DNA of 64,000 nt from Micromonospora cathayae. Lineage in GTDB: Bacteria > Actinomycetota > Actinomycetes > Mycobacteriales > Micromonosporaceae. The DNA lies in the NCBI RefSeq assembly GCF_028993575.1, contig NZ_CP118615.1, forward strand, positions 5,857,001 to 5,921,000. Direction: 5' to 3'. Numbering within the stretch: the stretch's first letter is position 1; each line of letters starts with the position of its first letter. The translations under genes and the position numbers were made by a program. Below, one piece after another: positions 1 through 7,319 of this stretch. Under the pieces are notes generated by a model. The model was given only the letters and a program-made list of their open reading frames with translations, was not told where the DNA came from and searched no databases.

Positions 1-571
1 GGTCCCCGCACCCCCGTGACCCGTGCGACCCGTGACCGGGTGGTCCCCGCACCCCCCCTGGCCGGGTCCCCGCGACCCGATCCCCTGACCCCTGACCCCT
101 GATCCGCATCGGTCCTGGATTACGGCCGGGCACATCCGCCGGCCGGTTCCGCCCCACCAGGACGTCAGCACCGGTGGAGCCCCGGAACACCGAACTGGCC
201 TATTCACCACCAACCACTACGGACAGTCCCGACCACCGCCAGTACGCCAGAACCGTTCTTTCTGCCATTCCTCCGCCAGGTCGTCGCGCTGACCGAACGT
301 GCTCAACGGTGGCGGTCGACGACAACCGTCAGTTACGGCATGGAGGGCCGGTCGTACGGTAACCACAGCCCAAGCGGACGCCGGCCCGCCGGTTCCCCTT
401 CGGACGACGACTCCCCGATGTCCGGACGTCAGCAGCCGACCGGGCCGGGGATCCGTTATCAGCCTTTGTCGGATCTCCCGGTGGGCCGTCACTATATATC
501 CGAGATGAGCTGTTTAAGTAGGTGATCTGATTACCTCCGACCGGCAGGGATTCCCTTTTTCCTTTCGCTCC
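1..571. other. Non-coding, C-rich low-complexity region
   Basis: No convincing gene is seen. The first 110 bases are C-rich with short direct repeats: GGTCCCCGCACCCCC occurs at 1-15 and again at 42-56, and CCCTGAC is repeated near 82-104. Open frames here lack ribosome sites and coding character. The 3' part is relatively AT-rich (ACTATATATC at 491-500, TGTTTAAGTA at 511-520) and holds an imperfect palindrome, GGTGATC-T-GATTACC, at 521-535. That makes it the likely upstream control region of the repeat-protein gene at 649. Confidence 0.5.
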
Positions 572-600
572 TTGACATGCTGAAACGATCCCGCCACCCT
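572..600 (+). promoter_or_regulatory. Candidate promoter of the repeat-protein gene
   Basis: A perfect -35 hexamer TTGACA lies at 572-577, with CACCCT 17 nt downstream at 595-600 as a poor -10. Transcription from here would give a leader of about 45 nt. A more AT-rich stretch (TAATTGATAC, about 620-629) could be an alternative -10. Assigned by eye only. Confidence 0.3.
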
Positions 601-648
601 CATGGTCATCGCATTCGCGTAATTGATACGAGTGAGAGGAGAACCTTC

Positions 649-948
649 ATGGCCACCCTGACCCTGGAACGGACGAACGAGGTCGTCGCCGGCGGTGCCG
701 AAGAGGTCGTCGCCCGGTTCGGCGGTGCCGAGGAAGTCGTGGCCTTCGGCGGTGCCGAGGAAGTCATCGCCCGGTTCGGCGGCGCCGAGGAAGTTGTGGC
801 CTTCGGCGGTGCCGAGGAAGTCATCGCCCGGCTCGGCGGCGCCGGAGAGGTTGTGGCCTTCGGCGGTGCCGAAGAAGTCGTGGCCTTCGGCGGTGCCGAG
901 GAGGTCGTCGCCCGGCTCGGCGGTGTCGAGGACGTCGTCGCCGGCTGA
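649..948 (+). CDS. Small protein of nine tandem GGAEEVVA-type repeats, unknown function
   Basis: A 99-residue protein I do not recognise. After a 14-residue head (MATLTLERTNEVVA) the whole chain is nine copies of a 9-10 residue unit, GGAEEV(V/I)A followed by F, RF or RL. The GG pairs fall at residues 15, 25, 34, 44, 53, 63, 72, 81 and 91, so spacings alternate mostly 10/9. The repeats contain no Cys, Ser, Thr, Tyr or Trp, are rich in Glu, Val and Ala, and the net charge is strongly negative. The ATG start is chosen because GAGAGGAGAA sits 7 nt upstream, whereas an in-frame ATG at 577 has no such site and overlaps the candidate promoter. The gene is monocistronic, ending in a strong hairpin shared with the convergent Nramp-like gene. 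The underlying DNA is repetitive, so several frames stay open; the ribosome site and head sequence decide the frame. It could be a self-assembling repeat protein or a multi-core peptide precursor. There is no signal peptide. Confidence 0.7.
   Translation: MATLTLERTNEVVAGGAEEVVARFGGAEEVVAFGGAEEVIARFGGAEEVVAFGGAEEVIARLGGAGEVVAFGGAEEVVAFGGAEEVVARLGGVEDVVAG
691..942 (+). repeat. Coding tandem repeat, 27/30-bp units
   Basis: Nine contiguous 27- or 30-bp units with core GGTGCCGAGGAAGTCGTGGC alternate between ending in TTC and in CGGTTC or CGGCTC. Pairs form a higher-order unit of about 57 bp. There are no spacers, so this is not a CRISPR array. Near-identity at the DNA level suggests recent expansion by slippage or unequal recombination. 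Confidence 0.85.
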
Positions 949-1040
949 AACCCCACGGCCGGGCCGCTGGCCGCCGTCGGGCGGTACGTCGAATCCGACG
1001 TCACCTGACCGGTTCGGGCCCGGCCCGGTGCTTCGCAGTT

Positions 1041-1076
1041 CCGAGCGCCAGCCCGTCGACACGGGCTGGCGCTCGG
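1041..1076. terminator. Bidirectional hairpin terminator
   Basis: A perfect 16-bp stem (CCGAGCGCCAGCCCGT / ACGGGCTGGCGCTCGG) with a CGAC loop lies between the convergent repeat-protein and Nramp-like genes. There is no T-tract, as is common in actinomycetes. Confidence 0.75.
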
Positions 1077-1107
1077 CCTGCCACCGCCCACCGGGGAGCG
1101 GGACGGC

Positions 1108-2535
1108 TCAGCTCAACCAGTCGAGCAGCTTCCCGCCCTGCTGCCAGATGGTGAGGGCGGAGAACACTCCGAACAGCACCACCGCCCACACCAGGGCCGC
1201 CACCCGGTAACCGCGCGGGCGGATCTGCTCCGGCAGCACCCGACGGTTGACCACCAGCAGCAGGATGGCGTAGATGAACATCATCAGTCCGCCGACGCAG
1301 GCCGAGATGACCAGCAGCACCAGCGGTTGGGCGAAGCCGGCCAACAGGATCGCGCAGCCCAGCCCGACCAGGCCCCAGACCAGAGCGAAGTAGATCCGGC
1401 TCTCCGAGACCCGGCGCAGGTACGAGGTGGCGAGCACATCGGCGGCGAGTCGGCTGGTGTAGTCCACGATGCCCATCGCGGCGGCGAACAGCGAGAACGC
1501 CCCGATCATCCAGAACAGGACGCCGAACCAGCCGCCGACCAGCTCCTTGAGCCGTTCCCCCTCCACCGCCAGGAAGTCCACGCTGTTGGCCAGTCCCGGC
1601 TGTCCGTACACGGTGGAGTAGGCCAGCATCGACATCAGCGTGATGGTGACGAAGGAGATCAGCACGAAGGTGACCAGTTGCTCCCGGTTGGCCAGCCGCC
1701 ACCACCCGCGCCACCGACGCAGGTTCTCCTCGGTCGGCTCGAACACGAAGCCCGCCGCGTCCGGTGCCGCCTCCTTGCGGCCGGTGACCGGGCTGACCAG
1801 GCGGGGGACGTACGCGCCCATGCCGAAGCCCTTGTCCCGGATCCAGTTGCTCTGCACCAGGTTCTGGCCGCCGCCGGCTCCGGCGAAGACCAGCGCGGAG
1901 AGCATCAGCGCGAATCCCAACTCGACCGGGAAGTCCGGTGCGGTGACGGTACGGGGCAGTTCCCCCCAGGCGTCGGCGGAGATCGCGAAGAACACCGCCA
2001 CCACCACGAAGAACACCACCAGGCCGACCTTCAGGAACTCCACCCGCTCCAGCGCGGTGTAGACCACCGGGGCCAGGGTCAGCGTCAGCCCGATGGCGAG
2101 CAGCATGCCGACGGCGATCCAGGTGACGTTCCCGCCGCCGAGCAGGTACGTGACCATGGTGGCCGAGCTGGACACCCAGCCGGGCCAGAGGTTGGCGAAG
2201 TACGTCATGACCGCGAAGACCAGCCCCCAGTGCCGCCAGAACCGGGAGAACCCGGTCAGCGCGGTCTCACCGGTCGCCAACGTGTACCGCTCGATCTCCA
2301 TGTTCAGGAACCACTGGGTGATCAGCCCCACCGCGGCGGCCCAGAGGAAGACCAACCCCACCTGCGAGGCGATGTACGGGTAGAGGATGAACTCCCCCGA
2401 CGCCAGGCCGACCCCGGCGGCGATCACCCCCGGGCCGATGACCTTCCAAGTCGACCGGGGCGGTGGGGGCAGGTCCCGGACGGTGACGCCGGGAAGGTGT
2501 CGGGTCGGGAAGCGGTCGGCAGGGGTCTGCGTCAT
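1108..2535 (-). CDS. Nramp-family divalent metal transporter (divergent)
   Basis: An integral membrane protein of 475 residues with about 11 hydrophobic segments, matching the Nramp/NRMT superfamily of proton-coupled divalent cation importers. It begins with a soluble leader of about 30 residues, then KVIGPGVIAAGVGLASGEF as the first helix. The Asp-Pro-Gly-Asn metal-binding signature of classical Nramp helix 1 is absent here, and the region corresponding to helix 6 reads GAGGGQNLVQSNW rather than the usual Met-Pro-His. Mn/Fe transport should therefore not be assumed, and another cation or substrate is possible. An extended loop of about 60 residues near residues 235-290 is rich in charged residues. 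The gene stands alone, convergent with the repeat-protein gene. Confidence 0.75.
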   Translation of the reverse strand: MTQTPADRFPTRHLPGVTVRDLPPPPRSTWKVIGPGVIAAGVGLASGEFILYPYIASQVGLVFLWAAAVGLITQWFLNMEIERYTLATGETALTGFSRFWRHWGLVFAVMTYFANLWPGWVSSSATMVTYLLGGGNVTWIAVGMLLAIGLTLTLAPVVYTALERVEFLKVGLVVFFVVVAVFFAISADAWGELPRTVTAPDFPVELGFALMLSALVFAGAGGGQNLVQSNWIRDKGFGMGAYVPRLVSPVTGRKEAAPDAAGFVFEPTEENLRRWRGWWRLANREQLVTFVLISFVTITLMSMLAYSTVYGQPGLANSVDFLAVEGERLKELVGGWFGVLFWMIGAFSLFAAAMGIVDYTSRLAADVLATSYLRRVSESRIYFALVWGLVGLGCAILLAGFAQPLVLLVISACVGGLMMFIYAILLLVVNRRVLPEQIRPRGYRVAALVWAVVLFGVFSALTIWQQGGKLLDWLS

Positions 2536-2736
2536 CGGAGCCTCCAGGGTGGTGTGGCCCCGGTACCCACGCCGCCGCCGCGCCGAAACGCGCCGATTCG
2601 GGCGGCTCGCGGTCGATGCAGCCCGGCTCCCCCCACCGGTACGGCCGAGGTGCTCCGGCCGCCGCCGCCGGGCAGGCCATCCGCCGCCGGCATTGGCGGG
2701 TGCGCGTCGACGCAGGGTTGCCGGGTCAGGTTCCCG

Positions 2737-3093
2737 TCACACCGGCTGGTCGGCGAAGTAGGTGTACCGCCGCCAGATCTTGTCGTTCCGGAACCTGTGG
2801 AAGTCCGCCCACCTGACGGTCACCAGCTCACCGCTCTTGAGCCGGCCGTCGAGGACCCCGCGGGCGGCTACCCAGTCGTCGTCCGCGAGGATCGACTCCA
2901 CCGAGTGCCGCCCTGCGGCGATTCGCCGATCCGTCAGGTAGAAGCGGATGAGTCCGTCCAGTCCGACAATGGTTTCGGTGCCACCGCGCTCGTACACCAC
3001 GTCGTCGCAGAACATCCGAAAGATCGCGTCGTAGTCGGCGGCGTCGACGAGTTCGTAGTACCGCTGCACCGTGTCGGCGTGGTTCTGCCCCAT
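2737..3093 (-). CDS. SnoaL/NTF2-like family protein
   Basis: A 118-residue cone-shaped alpha+beta fold protein of the SnoaL-like (NTF2) superfamily. It opens MGQNHADTVQRYYELVDAADYD and ends VTVRWADFHRFRNDKIWRRYTYF, the usual helix-then-sheet pattern with a hydrophobic pocket. Members include polyketide cyclases, isomerases and small-ligand binding proteins, and the substrate cannot be read from sequence. The start was chosen at the ATG of MGQNH because the family N-terminus begins there; upstream residues in the same frame are not family-like. It is divergent from the methyltransferase gene, with a long upstream region holding a Crp-type palindrome. Confidence 0.75.
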   Translation of the reverse strand: MGQNHADTVQRYYELVDAADYDAIFRMFCDDVVYERGGTETIVGLDGLIRFYLTDRRIAAGRHSVESILADDDWVAARGVLDGRLKSGELVTVRWADFHRFRNDKIWRRYTYFADQPV

Positions 3094-3676
3094 ACACACC
3101 CCGTTTCGTGGCCGATGTTCGTGTCCGGACGGGTCGTTCATCGCTTCGACCAGCGACGTCGGCCGCAGGTCGGTCCGGTGCTCGTTGCTGGAACCGCAGG
3201 CACTCCGCGCGGCTCGCCTCGCGATGCGCCTTCGTGCGACCGGCCATGGGTGTCGACAATGGCGGGCCAGCGGGGGTACCGGCGCTGGCCGTCGACGGAT
3301 GCCGGTCTGGTGCCGTCCTCCGGGCCGGGGAGGTCGCGGCACCGTCACCGCACCTCCGAATCCGACGAGGGGATTCGTTCGCAGGGGTGCCACATTAGCC
3401 GGCAGAGACGAAGCAAATCCATGGTCATCCATGGGTGTGATGACGATCACACACGCCATCCGGGCGCAGCATCTGCACCGCCGAATCGCCTTACCCGAAT
3501 AGAGCCACAACCACCTGGCATTGCCCGGAATGGATGCCATTCCACCCGACGGACGTCGCCGGCAACCACGCGGCAGGTTGTGATACGCCTGCGGCACACC
3601 ACATCCCACACTCCGCGAGCGGTATCCTGCCCGTGGCATGCTCGCCGTCTGACCGTGAGGATGTGGACGTGAGCCG
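3094..3676. other. Long intergenic region between divergent genes
   Basis: About 580 bp separate the NTF2-like gene (minus) and the methyltransferase gene (plus). No supported gene is seen. It contains a perfect Crp/FNR-type palindrome at 3435-3452 and presumably both promoters. Confidence 0.5.
3435..3452. promoter_or_regulatory. Crp-type operator, GTGTGA-N6-TCACAC
   Basis: GTGTGATGACGATCACAC is a perfect dyad matching the consensus TGTGA-N6-TCACA of the Crp/FNR family, with one extra base pair on each side. It lies 342 nt upstream of the NTF2-like start and 225 nt upstream of the methyltransferase start, so either promoter could be the target. Actinobacterial Crp proteins recognise similar GTGA-N6-TCAC sites. 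Confidence 0.55.
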
Positions 3677-4423
3677 ATGGATGTCTTCGGGCCGGTAGCC
3701 GACCTGTACGACAGCGTCCGGCCGGGATACCCGCCGGAGATCACCGACGCGGTCCTCGCCTACCACGGAGGTACACCGACGTCCGTGGTCGAGGTCGGCG
3801 CCGGCACGGGCAAGGGCACCGACGTCCTCGCCCGCCTCGGCGCGCCCCTGACCTGCATCGAGCCCGATCCCCGGATGGCGGCGGCACTCACCCGGCGATT
3901 CCCGGACGCCCGCGTGCACGCCACCACGTTCGAGCGGTGGTCACCGCCGGCCGGCGGGGCGGACGTCCTGGCCTGCGCCATGGCCTGGCACTGGCTGGAC
4001 CCGGCCACCCGCAACACGCGGGCCCGCAGCGCGCTCGCACCCGGCGGGACAATGGCGGTCTTCGGACATCGCTACGACTACGCCGACGCCGCCCAACGGG
4101 CGGCGGTCCGGTCCGCGCTGCACGCCGTCGACCCGACCGCGCAGGAACGCCCCACGGACTGGTTCTACCAGGACATCGTCGACCGGGGGCAGTTCGACGA
4201 CGTACGCCGGCAGGTCTTCGCACGCCAGCTGCGGTTGGACAAGGAGCGGTACCTCGGGCTGATCCGCACGTTCGGGCCGTACCTCGCCCGGCCGCCGGCC
4301 CAGCAGCAGCGCGCGATCGCCTCCCTCGGCCGGGTCGTCGACGACTTCGGCGGCACCGTCGTCCTGGATCTGCGCACCACGCTGGTGCTGGGCCGGGCGG
4401 GGAGGCCGGCGGATGCTCGGTGA
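3677..4423 (+). CDS. Class I SAM-dependent methyltransferase
   Basis: A 248-residue Rossmann-fold methyltransferase. Motif I, VVEVGAGTGKGTDVL, lies at about residues 38-51, followed by an acidic residue after strand beta-2 (CIEPD) and the motif ADVLACAMAWHWLDP. This is the Methyltransf_11/25 type common in actinomycetes, where AWHW is typical of small-molecule or unassigned methyltransferases. The SRPBCC gene starts 3 nt after the stop, and an alternative frame for it overlaps by 11 nt, so the two are probably cotranscribed. The acceptor is unknown. Confidence 0.85.
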   Translation: MDVFGPVADLYDSVRPGYPPEITDAVLAYHGGTPTSVVEVGAGTGKGTDVLARLGAPLTCIEPDPRMAAALTRRFPDARVHATTFERWSPPAGGADVLACAMAWHWLDPATRNTRARSALAPGGTMAVFGHRYDYADAAQRAAVRSALHAVDPTAQERPTDWFYQDIVDRGQFDDVRRQVFARQLRLDKERYLGLIRTFGPYLARPPAQQQRAIASLGRVVDDFGGTVVLDLRTTLVLGRAGRPADAR

Positions 4424-4426
4424 CCG

Positions 4427-4912
4427 GTGGGGCGTCACCGACGAGGACACAGACGTTCCTACCCGTGTGACGACTTCGTCGCCGCGCCCACCCTGCGGGC
4501 GTGGCGCGGGGTACGCGTCGACGCGCCCACGGCGGCGGTGTGGCCGTGGGTCGCCCAGGTGCGGCTCGCGCCGTACTCGTACGACTGGATCGACAACCTC
4601 GGCCGCCGGTCACCCCGACGACTGGCCGGCCTGCCCGAGCCGACGGTGGGAGAGCCCTTCACCGCCGTCGGCGGACGCCCACAGGGCCGGATCCTCTCCG
4701 TCGACCCGGGGCAGCAGCTGACCGGCGGGATCATGGGCGCCGTCATGTCCTACGTCCTCGTCCCCGTGGCGGACGACACCACCCGCCTGCTGCTCAAGGT
4801 CGTCATGCGGGCGAACCGGGCGGTCGCGTTCGGGGCCTGCGTCGGGGACCTGGTGATGGCCCGCCGGCAGTTGCTGAACCTCAAGCAGCTCGCCGAGCAC
4901 AGCACCGCGTGA
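4427..4912 (+). CDS. SRPBCC-family protein, possible 5' frameshift
   Basis: The reading frame encodes 161 residues with a START/Bet-v1-like (SRPBCC) ligand-binding fold; YPCDDFVAAPTLRAWRGV and APYSYDWIDNLGRRSPR are highly characteristic of this actinobacterial family. The GTG start gives a basic, un-family-like N-terminus (MGRHRRGHRRS). One frame over, an ATG at 4413 begins MLGDRWGVTDEDTD, which fits the lead-in normally seen before YPCDD. A single-base indel near 4445-4460 would join the two, so this is either a real frameshift, a sequencing error, or an alternative-start gene. The remainder of the domain is intact. The ligand is unknown. Confidence 0.7.
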   Translation: MGRHRRGHRRSYPCDDFVAAPTLRAWRGVRVDAPTAAVWPWVAQVRLAPYSYDWIDNLGRRSPRRLAGLPEPTVGEPFTAVGGRPQGRILSVDPGQQLTGGIMGAVMSYVLVPVADDTTRLLLKVVMRANRAVAFGACVGDLVMARRQLLNLKQLAEHSTA

Positions 4913-4918
4913 CACCAC

Positions 4919-5143
4919 TCAGGACCGGCTCGCCCGGATCATCCGCCGGACGCCCTGGTGGACCAGCACGCCGACGGCGGTGTTGACCACGGCGAGCCCG
5001 GACCCGGCGAGCAGCGCCGGCCCGGAACTCGTCGCGTCGCCGACGGCGAGAAGCAGGAGTGGCCAGCCCACGGCGGCGGCGACGAGCGCCGTCCGCCACC
5101 AGCGGCCGAGCAGAAGACCGAACAGGATCAGCGTCGGGATCAC
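4919..5143 (-). CDS. Small two-helix membrane protein, hypothetical
   Basis: A 74-residue protein with two hydrophobic segments, TLILFGLLLGRWWRTALVAA and a Leu/Ala/Val-rich second stretch, ending in a basic tail (GVRRMIRASRS). GGAGGGGG lies about 13-20 nt upstream of the ATG, farther than usual. It is convergent with the SRPBCC gene, with only 6 nt between stops. No family recognised. Confidence 0.55.
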   Translation of the reverse strand: MIPTLILFGLLLGRWWRTALVAAAVGWPLLLLAVGDATSSGPALLAGSGLAVVNTAVGVLVHQGVRRMIRASRS

Positions 5144-5350
5144 GGCGACACACCCCCTCCGACCGTCGTCAGCCTACCCACGCCACCTGACAGCGGGGAC
5201 GCCTTCGGGGCGAGGGGACCTGCTCGCCGTGGCCCGCCTGGCGGCGCAGCCGGTGGTCGGCCTTCCACCCGGTCGACCCGCGCCTCGGGGCCGCCGCCCA
5301 CCACGAGGGGAGCCGATAGCCGACACCAGGGGGCGTCGGCGCCGCCCCGG

Positions 5351-5387
5351 CGGTCCTGGACGGGCGACCTGCGCCCGTCCAGGACCG
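5351..5387. terminator. Terminator of the xylanase gene
   Basis: A 16-bp perfect stem (CGGTCCTGGACGGGCG / CGCCCGTCCAGGACCG) with a 5-nt loop begins 8 bp beyond the xylanase stop codon. Confidence 0.75.
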
Positions 5388-5394
5388 GTGTCGC

Positions 5395-6900
5395 TCAGGA
5401 GGCGGTACACACCGGGGTCAGGCCGGTGGCGGTCCCGGTGCCCTGGAAACCGAACTCGGTGGACTGGCCGGCGCTCACCGCGCCGTTGTAGTTGACGTTG
5501 CTGAACTGCACGGTGCCGCTGGTGCCGCTGGCGTTGGCGCTCCAGGTGTTGGTCACCGTGGTCCCGGACGGCAGGGTGAGCCGGACGGTCCACCCACTGA
5601 TCGGTGCGGTCCCGGCGGTGACCCGTACGGTGGCGACGAAACCACCGGTCCACGAGTTCAGCGAGACCGTGGCCGAGCAGCCGGTGGTCGGCGGCGTGGT
5701 GGGCGGGGCGGTCGTCGGCGGCGGCGTGGTCGGGTCGACCGGCGGGGTGGTCGGTGGGGCGGTGGTGACCGGCGGGGTGGTCGGCGTGACGGAGCCACGG
5801 CCCTTGTTCAGCTCGTCGAGGACCGCGTGGTAGGCGGCCTTCTTCTGATAGCTTCCGTTGCCGCCGGTGAACAGCAGGCCCCGCTCGGAGGAGCGCCACG
5901 ACTCGCTGTCGGAGATGCCCCAGACGGTGATGCCGGTGCACTTCGCGACGTTCAGGCAGGCCCGGACGACCTTACGGTAGTTCTCCGCCTGGCCCGCGCC
6001 GATGTCGTTGTTGCTCAGGTCGTCGTCGATGTCCACCTCGGAGAGGTGCACCTCTACCCCGAGGTCCGCGAAGCGCTGGATGTTGGCCTGCAAATCGTCG
6101 GTGATGATGCTGTTCGGGTTGTCGTTGAAGTGCGCCTGGAACCCGACGCAGTCGATGTACTGCCGGTAGTTGCGGACGATGTCGTACAACGCGTTGGCCT
6201 TGCGGTTCGGCGTGCCGCCCTGGACCGTCAGACCCTCGACGTCGTAGTCGTTGATGCAGAGCTTCGTGGTGTACCCGCCGGCCTGCACGACCTGCTTGGC
6301 CCGGATGAACGAGTCCCGGATGACGTCGGTGTCCCCGGCGTCGAAGAAGTCACCGTCGCCGTTCGCGTCCCGGTTCATCGTGTGCGGCCACTGGTTCCGG
6401 CGTCGGCCGGTGTTGTTGTCCTCCAGCGCCTCGTTGACGACGTCCCAGTAGGCGATCCGGCTGCCCCACCGGTTGATGGCGTTGCCGATGAAGGTGTTCA
6501 AGGTCGCCTGGCTGGCGCCCTGCAACGCGCCGGCCTGCGAGTGCCACACCAACGTGTGCCCCCGGACCAGCATGTTGTTGCTCTGGGCGTGGTTGACCAG
6601 GGTGTCCGCGCCGCCGGTGTTCTGCAGCCCGCCGCTCGACGTGGCGATCCGGTCCGGCTTCATGTCGTTCTCAGGGGTCAGTTGGCCGAACTCCTGACCG
6701 ACGATCGGGTAGAGCCGGTTGGGTGAGGCGGCCACCCCGAAGAACAGCCCGGCCTTGGCGGCGGCGGCCCGCAGGGTGGTCTCGGCCGCGGCGGCCGGAC
6801 CGACGGACTGGACCGCCACCGCGCTGCTCACCAGCATCAACACCGCCGCGGGCAGGGCTGTACCGATGATCTTCCTGCGTTGTCTCGGGCTGCTGTTCAC
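5395..6900 (-). CDS. Secreted GH10 endo-1,4-beta-xylanase with C-terminal CBM2
   Basis: A 501-residue secreted enzyme hydrolysing internal beta-1,4-xylosidic bonds. It has a Sec signal peptide (about residues 1-39, ending PAAAA), a GH10 TIM barrel (about 45-367), a Thr/Pro linker (about 370-405) and a CBM2 cellulose-binding domain (about 407-501, starting CSATVSLNSWTGGF). The acid/base is E157 in WDVVNEAL and the nucleophile is E288 in HLSEVDI; other GH10 marks are TPENDMKPD and GHTLVWHSQ. The GTG start has AGGAGAG just upstream. Length and order are standard for actinomycete xylanases. It lies downstream of another CBM2 protein gene on the same strand, and the 420-bp gap carries palindromes that may mediate xylan or cellulose induction. 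Confidence 0.95.
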   Translation of the reverse strand: MNSSPRQRRKIIGTALPAAVLMLVSSAVAVQSVGPAAAAETTLRAAAAKAGLFFGVAASPNRLYPIVGQEFGQLTPENDMKPDRIATSSGGLQNTGGADTLVNHAQSNNMLVRGHTLVWHSQAGALQGASQATLNTFIGNAINRWGSRIAYWDVVNEALEDNNTGRRRNQWPHTMNRDANGDGDFFDAGDTDVIRDSFIRAKQVVQAGGYTTKLCINDYDVEGLTVQGGTPNRKANALYDIVRNYRQYIDCVGFQAHFNDNPNSIITDDLQANIQRFADLGVEVHLSEVDIDDDLSNNDIGAGQAENYRKVVRACLNVAKCTGITVWGISDSESWRSSERGLLFTGGNGSYQKKAAYHAVLDELNKGRGSVTPTTPPVTTAPPTTPPVDPTTPPPTTAPPTTPPTTGCSATVSLNSWTGGFVATVRVTAGTAPISGWTVRLTLPSGTTVTNTWSANASGTSGTVQFSNVNYNGAVSAGQSTEFGFQGTGTATGLTPVCTAS

Positions 6901-6998
6901 GGGCGCTCTCCTCGATGCGTGATCACAAATGATCGAAACTCATTTATGCCTTTCGCGAGGCCAGTATCGATACCTGCTCAGCACAGTGTCAACGAATT

Positions 6999-7013
6999 CC
7001 GGAAACATTTCGG
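6999..7013. promoter_or_regulatory. Imperfect palindrome around GAAA-CA-TTTC
   Basis: CCGGAAACATTTCGG contains the dyad GAAA-N2-TTTC about 100 bp upstream of the xylanase start. It resembles the CGAAA/TTTCG palindromes reported upstream of Streptomyces xylanase genes and shares its sequence with the second site at 7141. Confidence 0.4.
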
Positions 7014-7140
7014 AAACCTCGCAGCGGTCACGGAACCGGCGGTCGCACCCTTACCGCAGGTAGCGGAGCAGCACCTCCCGCCCGGCGGTCACGGACAGGA
7101 GACCGCCGCGCCATCGCCATCACCGGCGACGCCACAGTTA

Positions 7141-7153
7141 CCGAAACATTCGG
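7141..7153. promoter_or_regulatory. Palindrome CCGAA-ACA-TTCGG
   Basis: A perfect 5-bp dyad with a 3-nt centre, a near copy of the 6999-7013 element, about 240 bp upstream of the xylanase start and beyond the end of the CBM2-FN3 gene. Two copies suggest a regulator-binding pair. Confidence 0.35.
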
Positions 7154-7319
7154 AGCCCTGCTTCCGGGAACGCCCGGGAAGGCCGCGACCAGGTGTCCGG
7201 GCTGTCGGCGGCCCAGCCGCACGCGCGCCGGAGCCGACCCCGGCCCGACCGGCACGCCACCTCGAACGCGCTCCGATGCGCCGCGCGCCCGAGGTGGCCG
7301 GCGTCCGCCCGGTCCGCTC

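Larger units (their letters stand above)
6901..7319. other. Intergenic region upstream of the xylanase gene
   Basis: About 420 bp without a supported gene. The AT-richer 6920-7015 part presumably holds the xylanase promoter. Two related inverted repeats, at 6999-7013 and 7141-7153, are annotated separately. Confidence 0.5.

Noticed and set aside
691..942. CRISPR array
   Set aside because: Repeats are contiguous coding units of 27/30 bp without unique spacers, and no cas genes are present.
649..948. Repeat protein as substrate of the LanM at 55 kb
   Set aside because: It has no Cys in the chain and no Ser or Thr in the repeats, so it cannot form lanthionine, and it lies 54 kb away.
514..1062. 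Minus-strand frame across the repeat gene with its own GDDFLGTAEGH-like repeat
   Set aside because: The repeats keep all frames open. This frame lacks a ribosome site and runs through the terminator hairpin, while the plus frame has a good ribosome site and ends before it.
2828..3259. A second minus-strand frame overlapping the NTF2-like gene
   Set aside because: Arg-rich frameshifted reading of the same region; the NTF2 frame gives a full family domain.
1327..3672. A 781-codon plus-strand open frame
   Set aside because: It runs antisense to the Nramp-like gene and across an intergenic region, is rich in Gln/His/Pro/Arg, and has no recognisable domain. It is a high-GC shadow frame.
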